DNA of 64,000 nucleotides. Source: M3007 sp964621185 (lineage in GTDB: Bacteria > Bacteroidota > Bacteroidia > Chitinophagales > Saprospiraceae). Of this stretch, positions 42,899-51,961 are shown piece by piece (positions within the stretch are counted from its first letter, which is position 1; each line of letters opens with the position of its first letter). The translations under genes and the position numbers were made by a program. The stretch is from contig CAZULM010000009.1 of assembly GCA_964621185.1 (NCBI GenBank), positions 1 through 64,000 on the forward strand, read 5' to 3'. The notes under the pieces are model-generated. The model saw nothing but the letters and a program-made list of their open reading frames with translations. It did no database searches and was not told where the DNA came from.

Positions 42899-43765
42899 AT
42901 GAAAAGACAGATATACCCAATTTGGATATTACTCGCCGTGACTGCGCTCTGGGGTGGCGGAACGAGCGGCGCCACCAAACCTGAACACCTTGCCCCCTCA
43001 AAAAAAGAAAACCCCCAAGACTCCCTCCTTTTCATCGAGAAACAACAATTGGCGGCCAAAGACAGCAGCAGCATCGCCCGCACCATGACCATCGCCCGAT
43101 CCTTCCTCGGCGCCCCTTACGTGCACGGCTGCCTGGAATGTGGCAAGGAAGAAAAACTCACTGTTAACCTGCGGGAGATGGACTGCTGGACCTTCGTAGA
43201 AAACAGCATAGCCATCGCCCTGACTTACGACGACAGCTACAGCTTTTACAAATCCTTCCTCCAGCAATTGCGCTACTGGGGCGGGCATGTGGACGGATAC
43301 GGTTCCCGCATACACTATTTCACCGGCTGGCTGCTCCAGGCAGAAAAATGTGGCATCATAGAAGACCTGTCGGCCTCCATGGGCGGTGTGCCGTACACCA
43401 AAAAAGTCGGCTACATCACCGCCAGGCCCGAGAAATACCCGAAAATCAACAACGAAAAAGTATATTTGGACTTGAAAAAAGCCGAAAAACGCATCAATGC
43501 GCACAAATGGTACTACATCCCGCAAGACCGGATCGCCAGGATGGAGCACCTCATCCAGGATGGCGACCTGGTTTGCCTTACCTCCGCCAAAGCCGACTTA
43601 GATATTGCACACCAGGGTTTTGCCGTTAAACAGCATGGGCGGGTTTATCTCATGCACGCCTCCTCGCTCTCGAAAAAAGTGATCATCGCCCGCCAGCCGC
43701 TGGCCCAGTATGTCGCCGCACAACGCGGGCAAACTGGTATCATGGTTGCACGATTGAAGCAATAG
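42899..43765 (+). CDS. DUF1460 protein (putative peptidoglycan amidase-like)
   Basis: A 288-residue exported protein from the ATG at 42899 (MKRQIYPIWILLAVTALWGG signal). An upstream GTG overlapping the kinase stop would only add nine residues. Family marks are IARSFLGAPYVHG, the catalytic-type MDCWTFVENS with its cysteine, and HQGFAVKQHGRVYLMHAS with the histidine of an NlpC/P60-like fold. DUF1460 proteins of Bacteroidota are thought to cut cell-wall peptides. The gene is 23 bp after udk and 28 bp before gldH. Confidence 0.85.
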   Translation: MKRQIYPIWILLAVTALWGGGTSGATKPEHLAPSKKENPQDSLLFIEKQQLAAKDSSSIARTMTIARSFLGAPYVHGCLECGKEEKLTVNLREMDCWTFVENSIAIALTYDDSYSFYKSFLQQLRYWGGHVDGYGSRIHYFTGWLLQAEKCGIIEDLSASMGGVPYTKKVGYITARPEKYPKINNEKVYLDLKKAEKRINAHKWYYIPQDRIARMEHLIQDGDLVCLTSAKADLDIAHQGFAVKQHGRVYLMHASSLSKKVIIARQPLAQYVAAQRGQTGIMVARLKQ

Positions 43766-43793
43766 CCTGAACATCAAAACATTTTCATACGAC

Positions 43794-44282
43794 ATGACCA
43801 ACCGTCAAACATCCATTTCAACAGCCCTCCTCCTTTTGCTCGCAATCGGATTAACCGCTTGTGGCGACAATTTCACTTTCAAATCAGAGATAAAGATACC
43901 AAACGGGCAATGGGCCTACACAGATACCCTCGACTTCAAGGTGCCAGTGAGCGACACTGCCCAATTGTACAACCTGTACATCCAGTTCACCCATGCCGAC
44001 ACCTTCCCCACCCAGAACATTTACCTGAAATTGTACACCCGGTTCCCCGACGGGAAACGGGTAAGCCGCATCCGTTCGTTCGATTTGTACGATATTGAGG
44101 GTAAGCCCGCCGGAAAATGCTCCGGTACAAGCTGCGCGACAAGGTTGCTGCTGCAAAACAACCTGTATTTCAACCAAATGGGCGAATATACCATCACGCT
44201 GGAACAATATTCCCGCAGCAACCTGTTGGGCGGCATTACCGCCGTCGGGATAATGATGGAAAAAGCCGCTAAAAAAAGATAA
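43794..44282 (+). CDS. gldH: Gliding motility lipoprotein GldH
   Basis: A 162-residue lipoprotein with lipobox LTAC at residues 20-23. The body matches GldH: PNGQWAYTDTLDFKVPVSDT, LYNLYIQFTHADTFPTQNIY and GEYTITLEQYSRSNLLGGI. GldH is needed for gliding and is found only in Bacteroidota with that machinery, which agrees with the T9SS cargo proteins in this window. It is co-directional with the DUF1460 gene and only 4 bp from the next gene. Confidence 0.88.
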   Translation: MTNRQTSISTALLLLLAIGLTACGDNFTFKSEIKIPNGQWAYTDTLDFKVPVSDTAQLYNLYIQFTHADTFPTQNIYLKLYTRFPDGKRVSRIRSFDLYDIEGKPAGKCSGTSCATRLLLQNNLYFNQMGEYTITLEQYSRSNLLGGITAVGIMMEKAAKKR

Positions 44283-44286
44283 GACT

Positions 44287-45369
44287 ATGCGCGCAACCAC
44301 AATCTTACTAGCACTCACCTGCTTCATTTCAGCATGCGACAGCTCCCGAAAAATGGTGTCGAACAGCGATTGGATGTTCGGCGACTTCGTGCGTGCCGAC
44401 GACCACAACCCGATCATGGAGCCCGATTCCGAACTGGGTTTCCGCTGCCCTATGCGCGACCGAAAGCTGCAATGGGCTGAAAACAACGTGTTCAACCCGG
44501 CGGCCATCGTACGCGACGACCGGGTGTGGCTGTTGTTCCGGGCTCAGGACGCATCCGGCACCTCCCGCATTGGCCTGGCGGAGAGCCACGACGGGTTCGC
44601 GTTCAAAAAAAGGGAGCAGCCCGTGCTGTACCCCGACCACGACGTGATGAAGCCTTATGAATGGGATGGCGGCTGCGAAGACCCACGCATCGTGCGCCGC
44701 CGCGACGGGCTGTACGTGATGACCTACACTTCCTACGACCGGCATACTGCCCGCCTGTGCGTCGCCTCTTCCAAAGACCTGAAACGCTGGGAAAAGCACG
44801 GTCTGGTGATGTCGGAATACAAGTACCGCAACCTGTGGTCGAAATCGGGCGCCATCGTTTGCGAAAGGCAGGGCAGCAATATCGTTGCCAAAAAGATCAG
44901 GGGAAAATACCGGATGTACTGGGGCGACACCGACCTCTTTATGGCCACTTCCGACGACCTCATCAGCTGGCGGCCCTTAGAAGACAAGAACGGCAACCTG
45001 GTGCGGGTGATGCAGCCTCGCCCGGGCATGTTCGACAGCCGCTTAGTGGAGCCAGGGCCTTTTGCCCTGCTGCAAAAACAGGGCATCGTGTTGATCTACA
45101 ACAGCGCCAACAGCGCCAGCAACGGCGACAAGACCCTGGGCGCCGACGTCTATTCTGTTGGGCAGGCCCTGTTCTCCAAATCGAAACCGGAGAAACTCAT
45201 CGGGCGCTCCGACAAGTACCTGCTCACCCCGACGCGGTACTTTGAAAAGGAAGGCTCGGTAGTCAACGTGTGCTTTGTGGAAGGCATGGTCTGGTTCAAA
45301 GACCACTGGCTCATCTATTACGGGGGCGGCGATTCCCGCATCGCCGTGGCGGAGTGCTGGGAAAAGTAG
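44287..45369 (+). CDS. GH130-like beta-propeller glycosidase/phosphorylase lipoprotein
   Basis: A 360-residue lipoprotein (ISAC lipobox at residues 14-17). Five-bladed propeller features are visible: NNVFNPAAIVRDDRVWLLFR, SRIGLAESHDGFAF, DGGCEDPRIVRR and YRMYWGDTDLFMATSDD. The CEDPRIV motif is characteristic of GH130 enzymes, which act on beta-mannosides by phosphorolysis or hydrolysis. GH43-like relatives are the alternative. The gene starts 4 bp after gldH, so it is almost certainly co-transcribed. Confidence 0.78.
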   Translation: MRATTILLALTCFISACDSSRKMVSNSDWMFGDFVRADDHNPIMEPDSELGFRCPMRDRKLQWAENNVFNPAAIVRDDRVWLLFRAQDASGTSRIGLAESHDGFAFKKREQPVLYPDHDVMKPYEWDGGCEDPRIVRRRDGLYVMTYTSYDRHTARLCVASSKDLKRWEKHGLVMSEYKYRNLWSKSGAIVCERQGSNIVAKKIRGKYRMYWGDTDLFMATSDDLISWRPLEDKNGNLVRVMQPRPGMFDSRLVEPGPFALLQKQGIVLIYNSANSASNGDKTLGADVYSVGQALFSKSKPEKLIGRSDKYLLTPTRYFEKEGSVVNVCFVEGMVWFKDHWLIYYGGGDSRIAVAECWEK

Positions 45370-45372
45370 CGC

Positions 45373-46119
45373 CTATTCCACAGGCTTGAACGGGGAATTC
45401 TCCAAATGCTCCCGCACCAGCGTGCCGCAGTAGAAAAGGCAGACATAGACCGATATGGAGCCCAAAACGCTGAGCCAGGCCGACATTTCCTGCAAAATGA
45501 GGAAATCATAAACACCATGCATGGCAATGGAAAGGCCCAGCCCCAGCAGGATAAGCTCAACCCGGCGCTTGGGCTGAAATTTGGCCAGTCCTATAAAATA
45601 GCCTTGCACGACCGCGAACACAAAATGGGCAGGAACGGCGGTGAACGCCCGCACCAGGGTGGTATCCATGCCGAAATTGTAGGCGTATATCAGGTTCTCG
45701 ACGGTGGCAAAGCCCATGCCGACCAGCACCGCATACACGATGCCATCAACAGGCTCGTTGAAAAATTTGCGGGGGAAGGCGCCCAGCAGCAACACAGCGC
45801 ATTTGGCTATCTCTTCGCTGGTGGCAATCACGCCGAAAGATGCCATAAACGTGATGGCCGCGCCCTGGGCTTTGAAGCCCGACAAAACCCCCGACCAGCC
45901 TTGAATGCCTATGGCGGGAATTGTCGCCAGAATTCCTAAAAAGAAGCAAAATGCCAAGGCCCATAGCGGCTCGCGCTCGTATTTGTCCATCTTGAAAATG
46001 AGATAGCAAATGGCAAGGCCGGGAACAATGGCTAAAATGAAGAGAAATGTGGACAAATGCTGCAATTGATGGGCAAATATCTTAAAGCCCGCGCAAATAG
46101 CCAAGCACTTGCGATTCAT
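45373..46119 (-). CDS. PrsW family intramembrane metalloprotease
   Basis: A 248-residue membrane protein with about eight hydrophobic segments. The glutamyl protease motifs are present: SEEIAKC (EExxK), FATVENLIYAY and HGVYDF, with AHFVFAVVQGY between them. The start is uncertain: ATG at 46119 overlaps the upstream gene by 38 bp, and TTG codons slightly downstream are possible. In Bacillus subtilis PrsW makes the first cut in an anti-sigma factor; here it ends a cluster that begins with an ECF sigma gene, which invites the same interpretation. Confidence 0.85.
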   Translation of the reverse strand: MNRKCLAICAGFKIFAHQLQHLSTFLFILAIVPGLAICYLIFKMDKYEREPLWALAFCFFLGILATIPAIGIQGWSGVLSGFKAQGAAITFMASFGVIATSEEIAKCAVLLLGAFPRKFFNEPVDGIVYAVLVGMGFATVENLIYAYNFGMDTTLVRAFTAVPAHFVFAVVQGYFIGLAKFQPKRRVELILLGLGLSIAMHGVYDFLILQEMSAWLSVLGSISVYVCLFYCGTLVREHLENSPFKPVE

Positions 46120-47062
46120 CTTGCTTTTCAAGCACCACAGGAAGGGCTGAATTGGTGCCGGTTTCCGTTGTTTTGTCGCCCAGCCAGTATTGCGGGCCCA
46201 GCTTGGCAACGGAAACGACCCGGACGGGGAACCCGGCCGGAATGTTGGGGAAGCAGAAGGAATGCGTCGAATCGTCGAATTGAAGCGCCACAACAGTCTG
46301 TGCGTTTTCAAAAACCAGGTACGATTGTGTGTTCAAGCCGGTAAAGCCCGGCTGAAGGTTGCCGCAAAAAGGCGAAACGTCGGCATTGGTCAGGATGCGC
46401 GCGCAGTTGATCCATCCCAGTGCAGGCACAACGAGTTCATAGCCTTTCACAGTGCCGGCAATACCTGTCACCGGCCAATCGGCCTTGAACACTTCTTGCC
46501 CCGTGTTTTCCCAACCCAAAAAACCGTCAGCACCGTTTATTGCCGCGAAAACAAACATATTGTCTTTGGTATTCGGTTCCGGGAATTGAACCTTTATGCT
46601 GCGCCCTTGCAATAGTTTCAGCTCCGTATTGCCGCAATATACTTTGACCAAAACCATGCCGCCGCTTTCCAACAGTTGGTTGTCGGTGCTCGTCGTTGGC
46701 AGCCCCCGTGCCAGCATGTCGCCTTTGCTGCTGGCAACAGTTATCTCAACTTTCAAGTCTGGGCAGGTGCTGCAAGCAATTGGGGTAGGGTTGGTCAGCG
46801 TGCAAAACAGTTGGTCAACATCCGTGAGGGCGATGCGCATCCCACTGGGTGTTTCCAATACCTTGTCCTGGTTCAGGCCGTTCAAGTTAAAGGTCGTGGT
46901 GCTTGTCGGGTCGGGCACTTGTTTCAGAAAGGTGGCAAGCTCCTGTTTTGAAACGGGGTATGGGCGTATTTCCACCACGTCTTTACGGCAGCTCCAGCCA
47001 ATTAGGGCGATTGCCCAAAACAGCGCGAAAGTGGTGATATGTTTCATCGTCAATTTAAACAT
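46082..47062 (-). CDS. Lipoprotein of unknown function in sigma-factor cluster
   Basis: A 326-residue product from the ATG at 47062 (a second ATG at 47047 is equally plausible). The lipobox GWSC near residue 25 predicts a lipoprotein. The body is beta-rich with several cysteines (FCTL, ACSTCPDLKV, VYCGN, PFCGNL) that may form disulfides. No family is recognised. It sits between the membrane/barrel protein gene (83 bp upstream) and the PrsW-like gene (overlapping), so it may be a sensor or cargo of that system. Confidence 0.75.
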   Translation of the reverse strand: MFKLTMKHITTFALFWAIALIGWSCRKDVVEIRPYPVSKQELATFLKQVPDPTSTTTFNLNGLNQDKVLETPSGMRIALTDVDQLFCTLTNPTPIACSTCPDLKVEITVASSKGDMLARGLPTTSTDNQLLESGGMVLVKVYCGNTELKLLQGRSIKVQFPEPNTKDNMFVFAAINGADGFLGWENTGQEVFKADWPVTGIAGTVKGYELVVPALGWINCARILTNADVSPFCGNLQPGFTGLNTQSYLVFENAQTVVALQFDDSTHSFCFPNIPAGFPVRVVSVAKLGPQYWLGDKTTETGTNSALPVVLEKQDESQVLGYLRGL

Positions 47063-47145
47063 AGTTCGGTGTTTTTCAGGATAATAAGGACATCGATCCG
47101 GGTGATGGCAGAAAGATGCTGCAAGGAGAATTTTCGCTGCCTTCT

Positions 47146-48555
47146 TCAATTCAAAATCTTCGACATGCCGAATCGAATCCCGCCTAAGCCGTAGCGTTGC
47201 TCCACCGGGTGCTCGTTCAGGGTGACGGGCCGCAAGATTTTTTTGTAATAAGGCTCCACAAAAACCCGAAGGCGCGGCGAGACGTGGTGGAACCACTGGA
47301 CGCTGGCCGAGGCGCTCAAGCCGGTGCGCGTCCTGAACACATCAAGGGTGCCGCTTTGGGGCGTAAACCAGGCCGGCTCTCCCGTATTTGGCGCAATGAT
47401 GGCGCCACGCTTCCAAAAGAGCATGTTGAAGGAAACACCCGCATTGATATTGAAGCCCGAGCGGCCTTTGCGCAGCTCTATGCCTGCTGCGAACGGGATA
47501 TCCAACATGCCGAAGCGGTTGTAGGTTTTCTGATACTTTTCGCCGTAATCGACGCCCACGGTGTCGATGGTGGTGACACCGTTCTGGGTGGTGATCTCTA
47601 CATGGTACCGCACATAGTCCGGGTCGATGAACTCGAACACTTCCGTCATCTGTTCGTACTGGATGCCGGTTTGCAGCAGGAAGTTCCCTTTGAGCATGAG
47701 CGTGGCGCGCGCGCCGGCGTTGAAGGCCAGATCGCGGGTTTCGGTGCCGAGGCGCTTGTTGAGGTAGGGCTTGTCGTCGGGTCGGGCGGTCATTTCGCGC
47801 TGTGCCAGCGATGGGCCTACATATGCGTCGATGATCCAGGCGCTTGGCTGTTTGCCGAAGTCGTAGCAATTTTTGACTGCTTTTTTGGATATGGCCTTGG
47901 TTTTCAGGGCCCCAAGCAATGTTTGCCCTAAGGTATTGGTTGGCATGGCGCCAGCATTAAATTGAACTGCTGACAGCTCTTGGTGCTGCGGCAGCCTGGA
48001 GAACCCGGCAATTGGCCGCACCCCTTCAAAATCAGTTTTTTGGGGTTTGGCCTCCGGGGTTGCGGGTGTGGTCTCGTTCGGTGTAAGTGGGGGGGGGGTC
48101 AAATTGGTAGCGCCCTTCTTTGCCATGAAGGCAGCTTGGGAAAATGGAAGGGAGGCGGGCGTTTTTACTGAACTTGGCTGGAGAGAACCATCGGCCGAAT
48201 CAAGTTGTTCGGCGTTTTCAGGCACAGGGTTATTGGTCGGCGACCCTATGTTGTTGGACGCTTTCAGGGAGATCGCAGCGCTGGACTGGGAGCTTTCTGC
48301 TTGGTTTTGCGCAATGGCCTGCTCCGTTCCAATCCCGGTCGCGAATCGCTGCAACCTGCCAGCATCAACAAGCCAGGCGCCCACAATGCCCGCGCTTGCC
48401 AACACGGAAAAAAACAGCCAATAGATCAGCTTTCTGCGTTTGCGTTTTTGGAGCGCTTGTTCCACGTTGTCCCAAACGAAGGCGGGCGGAGGCGGCGCAG
48501 CGTCGTACAGCCGTTCGCGGAGGAGTTGGTCGATGTTTTTATGTGTGCGTTCCAT
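47146..48555 (-). CDS. Anti-sigma-like N-terminus fused to beta-barrel-like C-terminus
   Basis: A 469-residue protein. Residues 1-40 are soluble and charged, starting ERTHKNIDQLLRERLYDAA, followed by one transmembrane helix (about 41-62, LIYWLFFSVLASAGIVGAWL), a low-complexity Ser/Pro/Thr linker to about 220, and a C-terminal region whose strands (ATLMLKGNFLLQTGIQYEQM, FNINAGVSFNMLFWK, YGLGGIRFGMSKIL) look like an outer-membrane barrel. The gene lies 39 bp after the ECF sigma gene, the usual place of an anti-sigma factor. Function is inferred from position and topology. Confidence 0.75.
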   Translation of the reverse strand: MERTHKNIDQLLRERLYDAAPPPPAFVWDNVEQALQKRKRRKLIYWLFFSVLASAGIVGAWLVDAGRLQRFATGIGTEQAIAQNQAESSQSSAAISLKASNNIGSPTNNPVPENAEQLDSADGSLQPSSVKTPASLPFSQAAFMAKKGATNLTPPPLTPNETTPATPEAKPQKTDFEGVRPIAGFSRLPQHQELSAVQFNAGAMPTNTLGQTLLGALKTKAISKKAVKNCYDFGKQPSAWIIDAYVGPSLAQREMTARPDDKPYLNKRLGTETRDLAFNAGARATLMLKGNFLLQTGIQYEQMTEVFEFIDPDYVRYHVEITTQNGVTTIDTVGVDYGEKYQKTYNRFGMLDIPFAAGIELRKGRSGFNINAGVSFNMLFWKRGAIIAPNTGEPAWFTPQSGTLDVFRTRTGLSASASVQWFHHVSPRLRVFVEPYYKKILRPVTLNEHPVEQRYGLGGIRFGMSKILN

Positions 48556-48594
48556 TATTTATTGTTTGCCCGTCGTAGCTTCAGCGAAGGAGGG

Positions 48595-49182
48595 TTAGTT
48601 GTTCGTTACTGCTACCCTGTTGATCATTTCAACCTGCTCGCAAAGCCAGCGCCGAGCCTTCGTCAATTGCGACCTGGAGGTGCTTTCCTGTATCCCCAAA
48701 ATCTCAGCTGCTTCCGCGTGCGAGAAGCCCTCAATGGCCACCAGGTTGAAAACCGCCCGATACCCGTCGGGCAGTTCGCGGATCAAGGACAGCAGCTCTG
48801 CTTCGGAGAGCGCCGAAATCGCGTCTGGGTCAACGGGCGATTCGGGGAGCCGCTCGTAGCCAAAAGATTCCTGGTCGAACCGCTGTTTCTGGTATGCCCG
48901 AAGCGCAGTATTCACCATGATTCGGCGTATCCAGCCCTCAAACGAGCCCTGGTGACCAAACTGCCCCAGCTTCGTGAACACCTTCACAAAACCCTCCTGC
49001 AGGATGTCGGCGGCATCCGAAGTGTTCCGCGCATAGCGCAGACATACCCCGTACATCTTGCCGGCAAACTGCTCGTACAAGGCGCGCTGGCACTGCGCAG
49101 AACCGCGCAGACAACCCCGGATAAGTTCTTGTTCGTTCAAGGAATCGATTATTCTATGGGACAAAAGGCGGTTTCTCGACAT
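48595..49182 (-). CDS. ECF-type RNA polymerase sigma factor
   Basis: A 195-residue sigma-70 family protein. Region 2 runs over about 35-100 (YEQFAGKMYGVCLRYARN, AADILQEGFVKVF, FEGWIRRIMVN). Region 4 runs over about 130-185 (LPDGYRAVFNLVAIEGFSH, AAEILGIQESTSRSQLTKAR). The annotated ATG at 49182 lies only 10 bp from a promoter-like -7 box, so the TTG at 49140, which begins NEQELIRGCLRG after the initiator like many family members, may be the real start. First gene of a four-gene unit ending with PrsW. Confidence 0.9.
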   Translation of the reverse strand: MSRNRLLSHRIIDSLNEQELIRGCLRGSAQCQRALYEQFAGKMYGVCLRYARNTSDAADILQEGFVKVFTKLGQFGHQGSFEGWIRRIMVNTALRAYQKQRFDQESFGYERLPESPVDPDAISALSEAELLSLIRELPDGYRAVFNLVAIEGFSHAEAAEILGIQESTSRSQLTKARRWLCEQVEMINRVAVTNN

Positions 49183-49191
49183 TTACTTCCC

Positions 49192-49223
49192 CGAAGGTAC
49201 GCGCTTTTGAAGATGCGGGCAAA
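49192..49223 (-). promoter_or_regulatory. Promoter-like element upstream of ECF sigma gene
   Basis: Read on the minus strand: TTTG (49223-49220), 20 bp, then TACCTTCG (49199-49192), one base off the -7 consensus. Transcription would start about at 49186, leaving almost no leader before the ATG at 49182 and favouring the TTG at 49140 as start. Confidence 0.5.
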
Positions 49224-49257
49224 TGTTAAAATGCTGCTTTGTCGGGAAAAGAATAAT

Positions 49258-50583
49258 TTAGCCTTTGTAAAACATCCATTTCCACAACTCCTTCAACGTC
49301 ACTTTTTTCCCATACAGCAAAATCCCCACCCTGTAAATGCGGCCCGCCAGCCAAACAAACAGCACCGCCGTGCCGATCACCAGCGCAAGCGAGAGCGCCA
49401 CCTGCCACCAGGGCGGGTTGAACGCCATCCGGAACGGCATCGCAATGGGCGAGAACAAGGGGAAAATGGAGGCAAACACCATCAGTCCGCTGTCGGGGTT
49501 GCGCCAGCCTGCCATGGAAACAATGTAAAAGGCCAGGATCAGGGGAATGGTAGCCGGCAAGGTGAGCGATTGCCCCTCGCCCAGGTCGTCGCCCATGGCA
49601 GAGCCTACGGCAGCGAACATCGAGGAGTAGATAAAGTAGCCGCCGAGAAAGAAAATGACAAAGGAAAAAATGAGCAGCGGCCAGTTCTGGCGGCTCAGCT
49701 CGGCCATGATGCGCATGCCTGTGTCTTGCACCAAGTCCGGGTCGATGGACTCGGCGCCGGTCATGGCCGGCGACTGCATCTGGCTGGCATCGATGCCCAT
49801 CACCAGCGGCACCACGAAAGCCACGGCGCCGCTCAGCACGATCCAGGCTACCACTTGCGTGAGGCCGACCAGGCCCGCGCCGATGATCTTGCCCATCATC
49901 AGGTCGAAAGGCTTTACCGACGACATCATCACTTCCACGATGCGGTTTGTTTTTTCTTCCATCACCGAGCGCATCACCATTTGCCCATACATCAGCACCA
50001 TAAAAAACAGCAGGAAAGTCATGATACCGCCCACGGCAAGCCCCACGCCGGCGGTGTACTTGCTCTGGTCGTCTTTCTCGTCGCCGCTGATGCTTTCCGG
50101 GTCGATGGACACATCGGTGTCGAGCAGCTTGAGCCGTGCCGCGTCGAGCTTCAGGGAGTCCATTTTGAACTCCTTGATCTTGGAGGCGATCCTCCTTTCG
50201 ATGAGGCTGCTCTTTTCCGGGGCCAGCTTTTCGTTGGAATAGTAAAAAACCGTGTGGTCTTTCTGCTGAAAATTGCCAAGCCGCGGAATGCGCAGCACAC
50301 CGTCTATCTTTTTTTCGGCGACTTCTGTTTTTAGCTGGTCGAGGGATTTGTCGGCTGCAGCGATGAAGCGCACGCCCGGCTCGTCGGGCAGTTGTTTTAC
50401 CATTTTTGCTTCGTCCAACACCGCGACCTTTATTTCGCCGCTGCCCTGGTAGCTCGACAGCCCGATGATGACGAGCATGTAAACCAACAGGCCTACCGGG
50501 GCGAGCAGGGTGCCGATGATGAACGATTTCTTGCGCACCCGTGTGAGGTATTCGCGCCGTATGATGAGTGAAAGTTTCGACAT
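49258..50583 (-). CDS. ABC-2 type transporter permease (NatB-like)
   Basis: A 441-residue membrane protein. The first helix follows a basic start (KLSLIIRREYLTRVRKKSF, then IIGTLLAPVGLLVYMLVII); after a periplasmic domain of about 120 residues, five or more helices follow, including MTFLLFFMVLMYGQMVMRSV and the segment before it. VMEEKTNRIVEVMMSSVKP is the ABC-2 signature around the cytoplasmic coupling region. It pairs with the ATPase gene 153 bp upstream as an exporter related to the sodium-extruding NatAB type; the substrate is not certain. Confidence 0.88.
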   Translation of the reverse strand: MSKLSLIIRREYLTRVRKKSFIIGTLLAPVGLLVYMLVIIGLSSYQGSGEIKVAVLDEAKMVKQLPDEPGVRFIAAADKSLDQLKTEVAEKKIDGVLRIPRLGNFQQKDHTVFYYSNEKLAPEKSSLIERRIASKIKEFKMDSLKLDAARLKLLDTDVSIDPESISGDEKDDQSKYTAGVGLAVGGIMTFLLFFMVLMYGQMVMRSVMEEKTNRIVEVMMSSVKPFDLMMGKIIGAGLVGLTQVVAWIVLSGAVAFVVPLVMGIDASQMQSPAMTGAESIDPDLVQDTGMRIMAELSRQNWPLLIFSFVIFFLGGYFIYSSMFAAVGSAMGDDLGEGQSLTLPATIPLILAFYIVSMAGWRNPDSGLMVFASIFPLFSPIAMPFRMAFNPPWWQVALSLALVIGTAVLFVWLAGRIYRVGILLYGKKVTLKELWKWMFYKG

Positions 50584-50736
50584 TTTTTTACAAGGATTTG
50601 GGCAGATTTTACGGATTGATTGATGTTAACGCTTGGTTTTCAGTTGATTTTAGTAGCTTGGGGAAGACCTTTCGGGTTTTCAAAACCTGGAAGGCCTGAC
50701 ATCATTATCACATTATCAAATTCCTCCATTATCAAA

Positions 50737-51636
50737 TTAATTCTCCGTTTCTGCCACCCGCTGGATGAATATCTCGTTGAATGTGGGCAGAATCTCCTCG
50801 AACCGCGTAACGCGCGCGCCTTTTTGCAGGAATGATCGCAGCAGCTCGTTGCTGTCGTTTTCATCCTTCAGTTGGAAAGTGACGGCATTTTTGTCGCGGC
50901 TTACGACCGTGAAGCTGTCATTGCTCTCCACGGGCATCTCCGCCTGCGTTTCTATGCGGAACAGGTTCTGTTTGTACTGGTTTTTGATGGCTTGCACCTC
51001 GCCGTACAGCACATTTTTCCCTTTGTTGATCAGCACGACGTGGTCGCACATTTCCTCCACCTGCTCCATGCGGTGGGTGCTGAAAATGATGCTGATGCCC
51101 GATTCGTTGAGCTGCCGGATTTCCTCCTTGATGAGGTTGGTGTTGATGGGGTCGAGGCCCGTGAAAGGCTCGTCGAGTATCAGCAGCTGGGGCCTGTGGA
51201 TGATGGTGGCGATGAACTGAATTTTCTGCTGCATCCCTTTCGATAGGTCTTCGATCTTTTTCTGGTACCAGTCGGTGATCTGGAATTTTTCGAGCCATTG
51301 GTCGATCGCGGCTTTGGCCTGTGGCTTGGAAAGGCCCTTCAGCTGGGCGAGGTACATGAGGTGCTCCCCTACCTTCATTTTTTTGTACAGCCCGCGCTCT
51401 TCGGGCATGTAGCCGATCTTTTCGGGCGAGCGGGAGTTTAGTTTTTTGCCATCGAGCAGGATGATGCCCTCGTCGGGGCCCGTGATGGTGGTGATCATGC
51501 GGATCAGGGAGGTTTTGCCGGCGCCGTTGGGGCCCAGCATTCCGAAAACGCTGCCTTTGGGCACGTCTAAGCTGACGTCGTTGACCGCTCGGTATTCGCC
51601 ATAGGTTTTTGTGACGTTTTGTACGGATAGGATCAT
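50737..51636 (-). CDS. ABC transporter ATP-binding protein (NatA-like)
   Basis: A 299-residue ATPase with Walker A GPNGAGKTS (near 36-44), signature LSKGMQQKI, Walker B LLILDEPFTGLDP and the H-loop STHR. The C-terminal about 80 residues (FRIETQAEMP onward) form the DUF4162-like tail found in this exporter class. It drives the permease encoded next. The spacer to the permease gene has CATTATCA-type short repeats but no evident terminator. Confidence 0.92.
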   Translation of the reverse strand: MILSVQNVTKTYGEYRAVNDVSLDVPKGSVFGMLGPNGAGKTSLIRMITTITGPDEGIILLDGKKLNSRSPEKIGYMPEERGLYKKMKVGEHLMYLAQLKGLSKPQAKAAIDQWLEKFQITDWYQKKIEDLSKGMQQKIQFIATIIHRPQLLILDEPFTGLDPINTNLIKEEIRQLNESGISIIFSTHRMEQVEEMCDHVVLINKGKNVLYGEVQAIKNQYKQNLFRIETQAEMPVESNDSFTVVSRDKNAVTFQLKDENDSNELLRSFLQKGARVTRFEEILPTFNEIFIQRVAETEN

Positions 51637-51961
51637 GTATCGATTGATTTGGTGAGTCGATGATGCATTAGGATGGTGCGGGGAGCTTCAAAAGTCGCCA
51701 AAGATGCGCCATCAAATTGTTTTTTTCGGCAAACGGAGGGAAATTAAAGTTATGAGGGGCGTGAAATACGATGAAGGTGGGGCATTAGCGGCTTCCCTTG
51801 AAATATTCGGCTACTTGAGTTGTTTTTTCATAGTGCCTCAAGAAGTCAGGAGATTTGCTGCAAACAAAAACCAATTTATTTGCGAAAATAAATTTTACTG
51901 CAAACAAAAATATTTATATTTGCAGTAAATAGATTTATTGCAAACAATTGCTTTGTTTCAC
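51637..51961. other. Divergent spacer with Fic-gene control region
   Basis: This 325-bp region separates the ABC ATPase gene (minus) from the Fic gene (plus). The right half is AT-rich and repeats TTTGC/GCAAA blocks; it holds the perfect inverted repeat described separately. The left half shows nothing I can name. Confidence 0.5.
51894..51929. promoter_or_regulatory. Operator-like inverted repeat upstream of Fic gene
   Basis: TTTACTGCAAA (51894-51904) and TTTGCAGTAAA (51919-51929) are perfect 11-bp inverted copies, 14 bp apart. A -7-like TATATTTG (51915-51922) overlaps the right arm, and further GCAAACAA copies lie at 51860 and 51939. The arms end 33 bp before the Fic ATG. Binding by the winged-helix C-terminus of the Fic protein itself would give autoregulation (inference). 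Confidence 0.65.

Noticed and set aside
48205..50334. Plus-strand frame of 709 codons
   Set aside because: It runs antisense through the sigma and ABC permease genes, both supported by motifs; its His/Gln/Arg-rich product has no recognisable features.
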